DNA of 36,002 nucleotides from Prevotella sp. UBA2739 (GCA_002353525.1 DEJV01000051.1:35753-71754), one strand, 5' to 3'. Positions 13,487 to 22,336 are shown, numbered from the stretch's first letter. Made by a program: numbers and translations. The notes: generated by a model from the letters alone, not told the origin.

Positions 13487-15502
13487 TTACTTGCACAACT
13501 TGCGGCACATCTGACGTGTCTGCTCGGCGGTCTGGTTGACAAAGTAGACGATGGTGCCTTTGTTTGCAGCCACGTTGGCGGCGGCAGGGTAGAGCAGCGA
13601 GGTGTAGATAGAGTTTACCTCCTTGCGCCCTCCAAACGACATCTCGTTGCCGGGGGTGAGACAGACGATGCCTATCTGGTTGTCGATGTTCACCCATTGC
13701 GAGCTGAAGCGGCAGGTCTGCTGCCCGTCGGTCGTAGTGGTGCCGCCCTCATAGTAGAGGGTGCGTTGTGTCTTGGTGAAAGGGTCGGTGCTGATGGCCA
13801 GCATGCCCACAGTGGCGTCGGCTCCGCTGAAGTCGAGTTGCACCTTGTTTTTTCCGCAGTCGGTGACGCAGAATGTCATCACGTCGTTGCCCTTGCGCAG
13901 CTGTCCGCTGGCCTTCCATGTGTTCTTCTTCAGTTCGAACTGGGGCTTGCCGCTCAGGCGGAATCCGGCGGGATGGCCTATCAGGTTGCCGCCCACACCT
14001 TTCTTATAGGGTATGACGATTTTGTTTTTGTCGGGCAGGTTGGGCACCATCAGGCAGTTTACGTTCTTCAGTCCCTCGCTCCACGAGAAGCACACGAAGC
14101 GGTCTTTCGACATCGAGCGCACGATGTTCTGGCTCTTCCACAGCTTGGTGGCAGCCTGTCGGCGCTGGAAGTCGGCCCATGCAGTGGGTGTCAGAGTGCC
14201 GGTAGGGTATAGCTGGTGCATCAGGTAGGTCATCATTACGCGGTGGGCGGTGACACCCATGCGGCGCGGACCTATGTCGGCGTTCAGCATCCATGCACCG
14301 TCGGCGGTGGTCTGTTGGCGTGCCTCGGTATATTTCAGTGCCATGTTCTCGAGCATCAGCGCGTCGGCATTGCGCATGACGGTGGCCATGGCGGCATATG
14401 CCGGCAACTGGTCGTAGAGAAACATGCTCCAGTCGTTGCCGTTGGGCATGGCCAGTTCGCCGTCGCAGAGCGCCAGTGGTGCCAGCACCTCGTCCCATAC
14501 CTCCTGCCAGTGCCATGTGAAGGCTGTCTGCACGTCCTTGCTAATCTCCGTAGGTTGGGCGCCCAACAGGCGCAGGGCGAGCATGCTCTCCACCAGTTCC
14601 TGAATCACCACATTCTGATAGCTGGTGTGGAAGTAGTTGTGGTTTTGCAGCGTATAGTCGTCGTAGAGATTCTGTCCGGCATACCATTCGCAGGCTTTGC
14701 GTCCCGCTACGGGCGTTTGGTTGTTGGCATCGGCAGCCACGGTATAACAGTTGAAGGCAAACCGCAGCATGGCGTCGTGCCATGACTGGGCATGTGCGTG
14801 CTGGGGCATCAGCGCATAGGCACAGGCCAGCACATTGGCTTCCCATCCGTTTTCCTCGGCCTTGGTGTCGCCGATATACTCTGTCGGTATCTTTCTTGTC
14901 AGCTCGTAGTCGGCCTCGGCGGTGAGCAGCTGGCGCAACAGTTGGCCCTCGCGTCCGTCGGTCTTGTCGAGAAAGTGAGCGGCCAGCGCCACACTCAGCG
15001 ACCACAGCGAGCTTTCCCATTGGTAGTATTTGTCCTTGGTGCCCCACCATTTCTTGTCGGTACAAGTCAATAGCTGGTTGCTGCGGTGGGTGGCCAGAGC
15101 ATAGTTCAGTGCCCGCGAGGCCATGCGCTGCAGGTCATCGTAGGTGATGCCTTCCGGCAGGCTTACCTGATGGTCTTTTCCATATTTCCACATGAAGGCC
15201 GTCACCATGGCCATGTCGGCATTGGTGCGCACGCCGTCCTCGTTGCTTTGTCCGGCACTACGGGCCTTGAAATATCCACAGTTGTTGCCTTGCTTGTCTT
15301 TGCCGGCATCGGTGTAGATGCTCTTTGCATAGGTCATGAAGCGGCTGAGCATGGCCAGACAGCGTTGCTGCATCTGCTGCTCGCCCAGAAAGTCGGCATG
15401 GATGACGCCCTCGGTGGGACTTGACACACCTTGTTCGTTGCCGGCGCAGAGCTGTGTCGGCAAGAGCAAGAACAGTGAAAAGATCAATAATTTGGTTTTC
15501 AT
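13487..15502 (-). CDS. Exported alpha-toroid-like protein, possible polysaccharide lyase or glycosidase
   Basis: The 671-aa product from ATG 15502 begins with a signal peptide (MKTKLLIFSLFLLLPTQLCA). The first ~430 residues are helix-rich with repeated aromatic/His clusters (YYQWESSLWSLSVALAAHFL, NHNYFHTSYQNVVIQELVE, NGNDWSMFLYDQLPAYAAM). This is the look of an (alpha/alpha) toroid. The last ~200 residues look beta-rich (FRLSGKPQFELKKNTWKASG, TFCVTDCGKNKVQLDFSG). The layout recalls toroid-plus-beta-sandwich polysaccharide lyases, but I do not recognise a family signature, and catalytic residues cannot be named. An RG-I degrading operon lies 1 kb away on the same strand. An in-frame ATG at 15538 exists, but 15502 fits the signal peptide and the -7 box. 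Confidence 0.6.
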   Translation of the reverse strand: MKTKLLIFSLFLLLPTQLCAGNEQGVSSPTEGVIHADFLGEQQMQQRCLAMLSRFMTYAKSIYTDAGKDKQGNNCGYFKARSAGQSNEDGVRTNADMAMVTAFMWKYGKDHQVSLPEGITYDDLQRMASRALNYALATHRSNQLLTCTDKKWWGTKDKYYQWESSLWSLSVALAAHFLDKTDGREGQLLRQLLTAEADYELTRKIPTEYIGDTKAEENGWEANVLACAYALMPQHAHAQSWHDAMLRFAFNCYTVAADANNQTPVAGRKACEWYAGQNLYDDYTLQNHNYFHTSYQNVVIQELVESMLALRLLGAQPTEISKDVQTAFTWHWQEVWDEVLAPLALCDGELAMPNGNDWSMFLYDQLPAYAAMATVMRNADALMLENMALKYTEARQQTTADGAWMLNADIGPRRMGVTAHRVMMTYLMHQLYPTGTLTPTAWADFQRRQAATKLWKSQNIVRSMSKDRFVCFSWSEGLKNVNCLMVPNLPDKNKIVIPYKKGVGGNLIGHPAGFRLSGKPQFELKKNTWKASGQLRKGNDVMTFCVTDCGKNKVQLDFSGADATVGMLAISTDPFTKTQRTLYYEGGTTTTDGQQTCRFSSQWVNIDNQIGIVCLTPGNEMSFGGRKEVNSIYTSLLYPAAANVAANKGTIVYFVNQTAEQTRQMCRKLCK

Positions 15503-15507
15503 GACTA

Positions 15508-15515
15508 CAAAGATA
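15508..15515 (-). promoter_or_regulatory. -7 element TATCTTTG for the toroid-like gene
   Basis: On the minus strand TATCTTTG ends 5 nt before ATG 15502, so the transcript would be leaderless or nearly so. No TTG box stands at the usual distance. Confidence 0.45.
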
Positions 15516-15624
15516 CGACGAAACGCGCAAATAAACATCTTTTTAACTTTATTTATCTATCCCGACAAGTTACTTTTTCTGCTCTTAAACGTCTTAATAA
15601 AAAAACATCCATTAAATCACAACA

Positions 15625-16122
15625 ATGAAAAAGATTCTATTTACCATTGTGCTGACACTGGTTTCAGTGTGCGGCTTTGCCCAGCAGACAGCTGGCAACG
15701 AGCTGAAGAAGGCTCCCGACTTCACCATGAACGACAGCGAGGGAAAGGCTGTCAGTCTGTATGAGTATATCAAGGGCAAGAAGTGTGTGCTGATTGATTT
15801 CTGGGCATCGTGGTGTGCTCCCTGCCGTGCTGAGGGCAAGAATGTGAAGGCCATCTATGCCGACTATAAAGACAAGGGCTTCACGGTGCTGGGCGTGTCG
15901 ATGGACACCAAGGAGCCCATGTGGCGCAAAGCCATGACCGAGGAGGCTTATCCCTGGACGCAGGTGAGCGACCTGAAAGGATTCAAGTCGACCGTGTGCG
16001 AATTGTTCGGTTTCAAAGCCATTCCCGCCCTTTATCTCATCGACGGTGAGGGCAATGTGCTGGCCGTTAACCTGCGTGGTGAGGCCCTGCACAACAAGAT
16101 TGCCGAAACTTTGGCTAAGTGA
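15625..16122 (+). CDS. TlpA/ResA-like periplasmic thioredoxin
   Basis: The 165-aa product has a signal peptide (MKKILFTIVLTLVSVCGFAQ) and an AhpC/TSA-type redoxin fold. The active site is WCAPC at residues 63-67, preceded by VLIDFWAS, and the cis-Pro region is FKAIPALYLIDGEGNV. Such proteins reduce disulfides in exported proteins. There is no lipobox, so it is probably soluble in the periplasm. It is transcribed alone between two minus-strand loci and ends at a strong terminator 54 bp downstream. The specific partner is unknown. Confidence 0.9.
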   Translation: MKKILFTIVLTLVSVCGFAQQTAGNELKKAPDFTMNDSEGKAVSLYEYIKGKKCVLIDFWASWCAPCRAEGKNVKAIYADYKDKGFTVLGVSMDTKEPMWRKAMTEEAYPWTQVSDLKGFKSTVCELFGFKAIPALYLIDGEGNVLAVNLRGEALHNKIAETLAK

Positions 16123-16175
16123 TAAGTGAAAAGCTTTTCTAAGTGAAAAGTGATAAGTGAAAAGTGAAAAGTAGC

Positions 16176-16225
16176 CTGACGGGATGAGTGCGCTTCTAAA
16201 ACGCTCTCATCCCGTCAGTTTTTTT
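16176..16225 (+). terminator. Strong rho-independent terminator after the TlpA-like gene
   Basis: CTGACGGGATGAG (16176-16188) pairs perfectly with CTCATCCCGTCAG (16206-16218), followed by seven T (16219-16225). It is preceded by an AAGTGAAAAGTG simple repeat (16126-16171). Confidence 0.9.
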
Positions 16226-16251
16226 GTTGTTACGGTCTTATGCTATTATGG

Positions 16252-16380
16252 TCGAGGGTGCGAGGGTACGAGGGTACGAAGGTACGAGATTACTTTTGTC
16301 TTCGTCAGAGCCAGCTCTAAAGATCTCGATAACTAAGGGTATTCTCGTACCCTCGCACCCTCGTACCTTCGTACCCTCGA
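16252..16380. repeat. Large octamer-armed palindromic element 1
   Basis: The left arm 16252-16292 (units of GGGTACGA) pairs with the right arm 16340-16380 at 36 of 41 positions. The 47-bp core is homologous, in reverse orientation, to the core of the element at 27247-27373 (shared GACGAAGACAA). It lies between the convergent TlpA-like and CE7 genes, so a two-way terminator role is plausible. Confidence 0.85.
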
Positions 16381-16437
16381 AATTTCGTCATATCGATATA
16401 TCATCATATCGACATTTCGAACTTTCGAGACTTCGCT

Positions 16438-17733
16438 TTACTTCAATTGTCGTTTAATCCATTCCATCTGGCCGTGGTTGGTGGCCTCCGATGTCCAGTG
16501 CTCGTTGATGGGAGTGATGAGCGCCTCCTTGGGCGATGAGATGAGGTTGTAGACAATGTAGCTGGTGGTGGGCGGACAGGTGTTGTCGTTGAATCCCCAT
16601 GTGAGATAGACGGGCACCTTGATGCGGCGCGCAAAGTTCACCACGTCGTAGTATTGCAGCGTCTTTACCTTCTGCGGGGTGAGCATGTCGTTGAGTTTGT
16701 TCAGGTGCGGATAGCCTCCGGCACGCTGGTCCAGATAGCCAGCCATGTCGCTCAGTGCGGGATGATTGGCCACGCAGAGCGTCACGCGCTGGTCGAGTCC
16801 AGCCGTGATGAGTGCCAGGGCGCCTCCCTGACTGCCGCCTTGCACGATGACGTTGCGACCGTCCCATTCGGGCAGCGATGTGAGGAAGTCGATGGCCCTG
16901 ACGCAGGCAGCATAGACATGCCGCATGTAGTAGTTGTCGCGCTGGTCGAGCCCGTTCTCCAGATACCCGTTCTCACGATAGTTGAAGGCGTTGCTGATGT
17001 CCTTGAAGGTAGCCTCGCTCAGTTCGGGATGCAGTCCGTGAATCTCTATCTCCAGCCGGATGAATCCGTTGCGCGCATAATAGGTGTTGCGCATGGGTTC
17101 TTTGATGGTCTTGATGCCAGCTCCCGGCGGACACATCACCACGGGGTGCTTGCCACCGTCCTTGGGCTTGGTGAGATAGCCATAGACGCTGTGCGAGCGG
17201 TCCACCTGCAGTTTGATGAGATAGCAGTCAAACTCGCTGGTGGTGTATTTGTCCACCTTTTCGCAAGTATACTGCAGCGGCGTCTTGTGCATCTCGTCGA
17301 TGGTCTTTTTCCAGAACGCGTCGAAGTCGGCAGGCAACTGGGTGTAGGGTGTCAGCTTCTCGGGCGAGAATCCCACCTTCACATGGTGTTCGCTAGTCTT
17401 GCCGTCGACCACCGCCTTCAGTTTGCAGTCCAGAAATCCCGGTTTGGGCATGGTTCCCATGTGGATGGTAGCCCGTCCGTTTTTCAGTTTCACGGTGCCT
17501 TTCTTCGTGGCAGGCATCATGTCGGGGCCAATCTCGTAGCTCACCTCCACGTTTTGCGGAATGCCATAGCGGAAGAACTGCACCTCGACCTTTGCCTGTT
17601 CGCCCGTCTTGTAGATCCAGTCGGCATGGTCGGGCACGGTTACCCACAGATAGTCGCTGCGGTAGGGATAGTTCTCGGCTGCCATCAGACAGGCAGAGAA
17701 CACGGCACAAAAGAATAAGATGACTCGTTTCAT
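16438..17733 (-). CDS. CE7-family acetyl esterase (acetyl-xylan esterase / cephalosporin-C deacetylase like)
   Basis: The 431-aa product has a signal peptide (MKRVILFFCAVFSACLMA), an N-terminal beta-rich region (residues 25-125) and a C-terminal alpha/beta-hydrolase. The nucleophile is Ser301 in VQGGSQGGALAL. A general-acid region (VYLTWGFNDNTCPPTTSY) and a C-terminal His region (TSEATNHGQMEW) follow. CE7 enzymes remove acetyl groups from sugars. Last in a minus-strand operon after PL11 and GH105 genes, it probably deacetylates rhamnogalacturonan-I oligosaccharides, which carry O-acetyl on galacturonate. That substrate is inferred from context. The gap to the GH105 stop is 25 bp. Confidence 0.88.
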   Translation of the reverse strand: MKRVILFFCAVFSACLMAAENYPYRSDYLWVTVPDHADWIYKTGEQAKVEVQFFRYGIPQNVEVSYEIGPDMMPATKKGTVKLKNGRATIHMGTMPKPGFLDCKLKAVVDGKTSEHHVKVGFSPEKLTPYTQLPADFDAFWKKTIDEMHKTPLQYTCEKVDKYTTSEFDCYLIKLQVDRSHSVYGYLTKPKDGGKHPVVMCPPGAGIKTIKEPMRNTYYARNGFIRLEIEIHGLHPELSEATFKDISNAFNYRENGYLENGLDQRDNYYMRHVYAACVRAIDFLTSLPEWDGRNVIVQGGSQGGALALITAGLDQRVTLCVANHPALSDMAGYLDQRAGGYPHLNKLNDMLTPQKVKTLQYYDVVNFARRIKVPVYLTWGFNDNTCPPTTSYIVYNLISSPKEALITPINEHWTSEATNHGQMEWIKRQLK

Positions 17734-17758
17734 AGCTTATGTTTTTAGGGACGGATGC

Positions 17759-19153
17759 TCAGAATCTGAGACTTCCGTCGTAGTTGAAAATCGGTTTGTC
17801 GGTAGGAACTTCCTCGTCGTAGAACATCACGGCGCTGTCGTTCGACTTGGGGTGCTGTTGTTGAAGCAGACGGATGATCTCGGCACCCGCCCATATCACA
17901 GGGCCGTAGCCATGGGCTGCCATCACGTGGGTGGGACGGTAGGCATAGAAGGCTGCGTCGAAGCCCATGCCCGTACCCACACACACATGCTCCACCTGTC
18001 CACGGTCGTTGACGGCAGATGCCACGGCGTGCCATGCCGTCAGCGCCACTGGTCCGTAGGCTTTTGCGTCGAGCCATCCTTTGTTGATGGCATGCGCAAA
18101 GCAATAGGCATAGATGGCCGTTGCCGATGCCTCCAGGTAGGTATCTTGACGGTCGAGCAGCTGATGCCAGTAGCCGTCGTGGTGTTGCAGGGCAGCCAGT
18201 CCGGCAGCATGTTGCTGGAGCAGGTTCATGATGTCGGCGCGTTGAGGGTGGTCATTCGGCAGCACGTCGAGCACCTCGCAGAGCGTGAGGATGGCCCATC
18301 CGTTGGCTCTTCCCCAATGGAAGGCAGGGTGGGGCTGCATGGCCTCAATCCATCCGTGGCGGAAGAGACGTTTTTCGGGAACGAACATACGGCTGGCAAA
18401 CGACAACACTTGTCGGGCAGCCTCGTCGTAGTAGCGTGGCTCGCCGGTATACTTACCCATATAGGCAAGTGCCGGAATGCCCATGAACATGTCGTCGAGC
18501 CACACCGTGTTCTTGTGCGGGCGAAGGCGTGCAAAGGTACCGTCGGACAGCCGGTATTCCTTATTCATAATATAGTCGGCATAGCGTCTGATAAGCGGGT
18601 CGAGCGGCAGACTGCCATCCATCATCTTTGCCTTGATCATCGAGGCGCACACGGCTCCGGCATCGTCGAGGGCATGCGGGTCGATGACGCGGCGCACATT
18701 GCCGTCGATGCTCTTGTGTGCCTTGTAGAGCTGTTCGAAACGTGGCGCGATGTCGGCGAGTAGTTTGTGGCGTGTGAACACATAGTCGCGGTAGGCCTTG
18801 TCGCCCGTAGCCTCGTAGGCCGCCAGCACGCCCGAGTAGGTCACTCCCCACTCATAGCTGGTCAGTCGGAATCCACCCTGTTTCAGTTGGGTGTTTTCGT
18901 CAATGTCTTTCAGTTTCTTCACCTCTTGTCCCGTCCGTTTGTCCACAAGCGTGGCCGGTGTCTCGGTGGTGATATAGTTCAGCACGCGGTCCATCACCTG
19001 TTTCACCTGTTCGGTTTTCGGGATGCCATAACCCAGTTTGTAGTCGGGTTTCATCAGGTGCAGCGGCGTATTGTTGTCGTTCACCTGTTGAGCATCGGCT
19101 GTTGCCGGCAATGCGAGCATCAGCGCGACGGTCATTCGGAAAATTTGTTTCAT
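17759..19153 (-). CDS. GH105 unsaturated rhamnogalacturonyl hydrolase
   Basis: The product from ATG 19153 is about 464 aa with a signal peptide (MKQIFRMTVALMLALPATADA). An ATG at 19195 would add 14 residues before the signal and is disfavoured. The rest is an (alpha/alpha)6 barrel with GH105 signatures: TVWLDDMFMGIPALAYMG (catalytic Asp region), FRHGWIEA, HWGRANGWAILTLCEVL, DGYWHQLLDRQDTYLEASAT and CVGTGMGFDAAFY. GH105 enzymes remove the unsaturated uronic acid left by a pectin lyase. The PL11 lyase directly upstream makes such ends, so the two act in sequence. The gap to PL11 is 91 bp. Confidence 0.92.
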   Translation of the reverse strand: MKQIFRMTVALMLALPATADAQQVNDNNTPLHLMKPDYKLGYGIPKTEQVKQVMDRVLNYITTETPATLVDKRTGQEVKKLKDIDENTQLKQGGFRLTSYEWGVTYSGVLAAYEATGDKAYRDYVFTRHKLLADIAPRFEQLYKAHKSIDGNVRRVIDPHALDDAGAVCASMIKAKMMDGSLPLDPLIRRYADYIMNKEYRLSDGTFARLRPHKNTVWLDDMFMGIPALAYMGKYTGEPRYYDEAARQVLSFASRMFVPEKRLFRHGWIEAMQPHPAFHWGRANGWAILTLCEVLDVLPNDHPQRADIMNLLQQHAAGLAALQHHDGYWHQLLDRQDTYLEASATAIYAYCFAHAINKGWLDAKAYGPVALTAWHAVASAVNDRGQVEHVCVGTGMGFDAAFYAYRPTHVMAAHGYGPVIWAGAEIIRLLQQQHPKSNDSAVMFYDEEVPTDKPIFNYDGSLRF

Positions 19154-19244
19154 TCGTGGTTGTTTATCCATTTGTTGTTTCAATTGATGGAGCATTCGTC
19201 CTATTCGTTGTTTCTTGATGGAAATTTTCGTTCCATTCGTTGTC

Positions 19245-21311
19245 TTATTTCAGGAACGGTTTCACCGTCTTGTCGGGTCCCAGATAGAATCCTGTCTGTG
19301 TGGGTTGGTTATAGCCCGTGTTTTGGGCGGCCACGCTCAGACGGTAGGGGATATCCTCTTCCAGGCAGTTCATGCGATATTCCGTAGGAATGGTCGATAC
19401 GTAGAGGCGCAGCTCGCTGCTCTCCCGGTTGCGTGTGAGCACCTCCTCGCGCCAGTCGCCCATGATATCGGCACACAAGTTGGGGTTCGACTTGGAACCG
19501 TTGTTAAACTGTGCGCCACGGAAACGCTGCACCACCTGCATGCGTCCCGTCTGCCAGTTGTATTTGCTCACCGTGGCGTTGTCGAGCATCTCGCGCAACA
19601 GGTCGCCGTCCCACCAAATGCCAAAGTTGGTAGGGATGCGAGCCCCCCGAATGCGCAGGGCATTGTTGTCGCCGTCGTCCACCTGTTCGCTGGCCGGTGC
19701 CTTGGGTACCACCAGGTTGCCTTTGATGTCGCGAATGCCGCCACTTTCGCTGCTCCACATCTCCAGTCCGGGGTTGGTGGGGTCGATGTCGGCAGCCATG
19801 CAGCGTCCCACATCCTCGTTGCTCTTAATCTGGAAGATCACCTTGCCGGTGCGTGCGTCGCGGAAGTCGCTGCCGTCGCGTCGGTTCTCATGACAGTCCC
19901 ACACCTGCAGCGCGTCGCTGGTAGGGTCGAATACGGTCAGGTGGATGGCATCGCCATGTCCCATGCCCGTGTTATACAGTCCTGTGCCGTCGTCGTCCAC
20001 AGCCATGGAGCCATAGGTAATCTCATCGCGTCCGTCGCCATCCACATCGGCAATGCGCAGGTTGTGGTTGCCCTGTCCGGCATAACTGGCCCATTGCGGT
20101 GTGTTGGTGTCGAAGGTCCAGCGGTTCGTCAGCTGTTTTCCGTCCCAGTCCCATGCGGCAATCACCGTGCGTGTGTAGTATCCTCTGCAGAAGATGCCAC
20201 TGGCATGGATGCCGTCGAGATAGGCCACGCCTGCCAGATAGCGTTCCGAACGGTTGGCATGGTCGTCGCCCCAGTCGGTAGTCTTTCCTCTTTCCGGCAC
20301 ATAGTTGGCTGTGGCCATAGCTGCGCCGGTCAGTCCGTTGAACACGGTGATATATTCCGGTCCGTCCATGATGCGTCCAGTCTTGTTGTCGCCGTGTACC
20401 TCTGTGTTCAGGAATCGCCGCCGCATGTTGTGAATCTCCGTCTGTGTCAGTCCTTCGGGCAGTTGTTTCTCCTTTTCCTGCCACTCCCTGCGTCGGCGTA
20501 TGGCGTCCTCGCGCTCCTCCTGCAGTTTGCGGCGGTAGGCCTCAGGATCGGCCTTTATGGCAGCGATGCCGTATCGCCAGTCGGCCTTGGCGTCTCCAAT
20601 GACCTTTCCCTGTCCGTCGATGGTGCCGTCGGCCGTCTTCACCATCAGCTCTGCCCGTCCGTCACCATCGAAGTCGTACACCATGAACTGGGTGAAGTGT
20701 GCGCCCGTGCGGATGTTGTGCCCCAGGTCGATGCGCCACAGTTGGGTGCCGTCGAGCCTGTAACAGTCGATGTAGGCATTGGCCGTGAATCCGGCAAACA
20801 TATTGTCTTTGGCATTTGAGGGGTCCCACTTCACGAATATCTCGTATTGTCCGTCGCCGTCCACATCGCCGATGCTGGCATCGTTGGCATGATAGGTGTA
20901 TCGCTGTCCGTCGGGTGCGACGCCCCCTTCAGGTTTGTTGATGGCGATGGGCAGGTATCCGTCGGGTGCACCTGCCTTCAGGGTGTAGCTGCCGTTCTTG
21001 CCGCCTCCGCGCACCTCGTAAGTGGCATTGCCGCTCAGAGGCTGCTCGTCGGTGAAGAAGGTGCCGCCTTTCGTCAGGGCCTTCTGGTTCAGTTTCTTGC
21101 CGTTGCGGTAGATGTCGAATCGCTCACCCACTTTGTCAGTCGACAGCGTACGCCAGCTGACCACTACCTGATTACCATTCTTGATGGCGATGACACCCCG
21201 GTTCAGGTTTTCGCGTTTCAGATGCTTCATGTCGTAGCGGGGTTGAGCCGTCGCCATGGCCGATAGCAGCAGTCCTGCCATCATCAAGGCAATTTGTTTT
21301 CTCAGTTTCAT
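19245..21311 (-). CDS. PL11 rhamnogalacturonan lyase
   Basis: The product from ATG 21311 is about 688 aa with a signal peptide ending MATAQ. A TTG at 21365 extends the frame but lies in the promoter. After an N-terminal beta domain, the catalytic beta-propeller carries repeated calcium-binding loops DVDGDGQYEI, DFDGDGRAEL and DVDGDGRDEI. It also carries PL11-typical stretches such as EIFVKWDPSNAKDNM, AELMVKTADGT and GDWREEVLTRN. It cleaves the rhamnose-galacturonate backbone of RG-I by beta-elimination, outside the cytoplasm. It is the first gene of the PL11-GH105-CE7 operon; no SusC/SusD pair or regulator is in the window. Confidence 0.94.
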   Translation of the reverse strand: MKLRKQIALMMAGLLLSAMATAQPRYDMKHLKRENLNRGVIAIKNGNQVVVSWRTLSTDKVGERFDIYRNGKKLNQKALTKGGTFFTDEQPLSGNATYEVRGGGKNGSYTLKAGAPDGYLPIAINKPEGGVAPDGQRYTYHANDASIGDVDGDGQYEIFVKWDPSNAKDNMFAGFTANAYIDCYRLDGTQLWRIDLGHNIRTGAHFTQFMVYDFDGDGRAELMVKTADGTIDGQGKVIGDAKADWRYGIAAIKADPEAYRRKLQEEREDAIRRRREWQEKEKQLPEGLTQTEIHNMRRRFLNTEVHGDNKTGRIMDGPEYITVFNGLTGAAMATANYVPERGKTTDWGDDHANRSERYLAGVAYLDGIHASGIFCRGYYTRTVIAAWDWDGKQLTNRWTFDTNTPQWASYAGQGNHNLRIADVDGDGRDEITYGSMAVDDDGTGLYNTGMGHGDAIHLTVFDPTSDALQVWDCHENRRDGSDFRDARTGKVIFQIKSNEDVGRCMAADIDPTNPGLEMWSSESGGIRDIKGNLVVPKAPASEQVDDGDNNALRIRGARIPTNFGIWWDGDLLREMLDNATVSKYNWQTGRMQVVQRFRGAQFNNGSKSNPNLCADIMGDWREEVLTRNRESSELRLYVSTIPTEYRMNCLEEDIPYRLSVAAQNTGYNQPTQTGFYLGPDKTVKPFLK

Positions 21312-21361
21312 CTTCTTTGTTTTTATGGTGGTTAATAGCGATGGTTTAGATGTTGTTCTTT

Positions 21362-21370
21362 GCAAATATA
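21362..21370 (-). promoter_or_regulatory. -7 element TATATTTGC for the RG-I operon
   Basis: Read on the minus strand, TATATTTGC lies about 50 nt before the PL11 ATG. No TTG stands 20 bp upstream. It is back to back with the promoter at 21380-21411. Confidence 0.55.
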
Positions 21371-21379
21371 ATCATTTTG

Positions 21380-21411
21380 TTTGGAATAATGACCGTAAAT
21401 GTTTAACTTTG
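21380..21411 (+). promoter_or_regulatory. Consensus promoter for the flavin-reductase-like gene
   Basis: TTTG (21380-21383), exactly 20 bp, then TAACTTTG (21404-21411). This fits the Bacteroidetes consensus and gives a leader of about 10 nt before ATG 21430. Confidence 0.7.
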
Positions 21412-21429
21412 TCGGCGAAAACCCCTAAA

Positions 21430-22029
21430 ATGACAAAAATGAAAGTAAAAATCACAAAAACTGCAGTTCTTGCAACCCTGCTACTGCTGCTCTCATGCCC
21501 CCTGATGGCCCAAGAGCAAAATGGATTTAAAGCTATCGACATCCACGACGATTTCCAAGAGAACGCTTTCAACTGGTTCCGCGATGCCCTGCTGCTTTGT
21601 GCCGGCGACGAGGCCAAGAGCAATGCCATGACCATTGGCTGGGGAGCCCTCGGCACCCTGTGGGGTCGTCCTGCCGTCACCGTCTATGTGGCAGAGAAAC
21701 GCTACACCAAGGTGTTTATGGACAAAGCCCAGTATTTCACCGTCATGTCGTTCGACACCCCTAAGATTCTCGACTATATGGGTCGTAACAGCGGTCGCGA
21801 CGGCGACAAGGCTAAGGCCCTGGGACTGCATACCGCCTATACTGCGAATGGTACACCTTATTATACGGAGGCTGACATGGTCATCGAGTGCAAACTGGAG
21901 TATGCCGCTCCCTTCAATCCCGAGGGATTCAAGAGTGAGGTGCCCAAGCGCATGTACAGCCGTTTCCCAGCCGGCATCCACACGATGTATATCGGCGAGG
22001 TTGTGGGAGCTTGGCAGAAAGGGAAGTGA
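21430..22029 (+). CDS. Exported flavin-reductase-like (FMN-binding split barrel) protein
   Basis: The product is 199 aa from ATG 21430 (ATG 21439 is equally possible). An upstream in-frame ATG at 21256 would start inside the divergent PL11 gene and is rejected. It has an N-terminal hydrophobic segment LATLLLLLSCPLMAQ, either a signal peptide cut after MAQ or a lipoprotein signal (LLSC). The flavin reductase-like domain follows: DALLLCAGDEAKSNAMTIGW, VTVYVAEKRYTKVFM and FTVMSFDTPKIL. Relatives use FMN; most are cytoplasmic, so an exported version is unusual. It is a single gene, and nothing nearby reveals its electron partner. Confidence 0.82.
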   Translation: MTKMKVKITKTAVLATLLLLLSCPLMAQEQNGFKAIDIHDDFQENAFNWFRDALLLCAGDEAKSNAMTIGWGALGTLWGRPAVTVYVAEKRYTKVFMDKAQYFTVMSFDTPKILDYMGRNSGRDGDKAKALGLHTAYTANGTPYYTEADMVIECKLEYAAPFNPEGFKSEVPKRMYSRFPAGIHTMYIGEVVGAWQKGK

Positions 22030-22240
22030 AACTCCTGAACACCTTTATACTTGCGAAAGTTAAGTATAAATAGTTAATGAGAAATTCGTGTTCAATTAAT
22101 GGCAATTAGTGTTTATATAAAGACATATAATTATCACGAATTGAACATGAATTATCATTATATGTTCAGTTGCTTATTATACAAATTTGTGGATGAAATT
22201 ATTCACATTAGGATAATTAGTTTCCGTTCTTTATAGTTTA

Positions 22241-22336
22241 ACGACAACTTATACAACATCAACAACAATTAAACAGCGACGTCGTCGCTGCTGGCAGGAT
22301 GCCAGAAAAAGTTGTTTTAGTTGTCTGCGTTGTCGT
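22241..22336. repeat. Nested inverted-repeat element
   Basis: The outer arms ACGACAAC (22241-22248) and GTTGTCGT (22329-22336) enclose ACAAC/GTTGT-rich flanks and two adjoining hairpins: CAGCGA/TCGCTG (22274-22290) and CTGGCA/TGCCAG (22291-22305). The second hairpin is followed by AAAAAGTTGTTTT. Confidence 0.7.
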
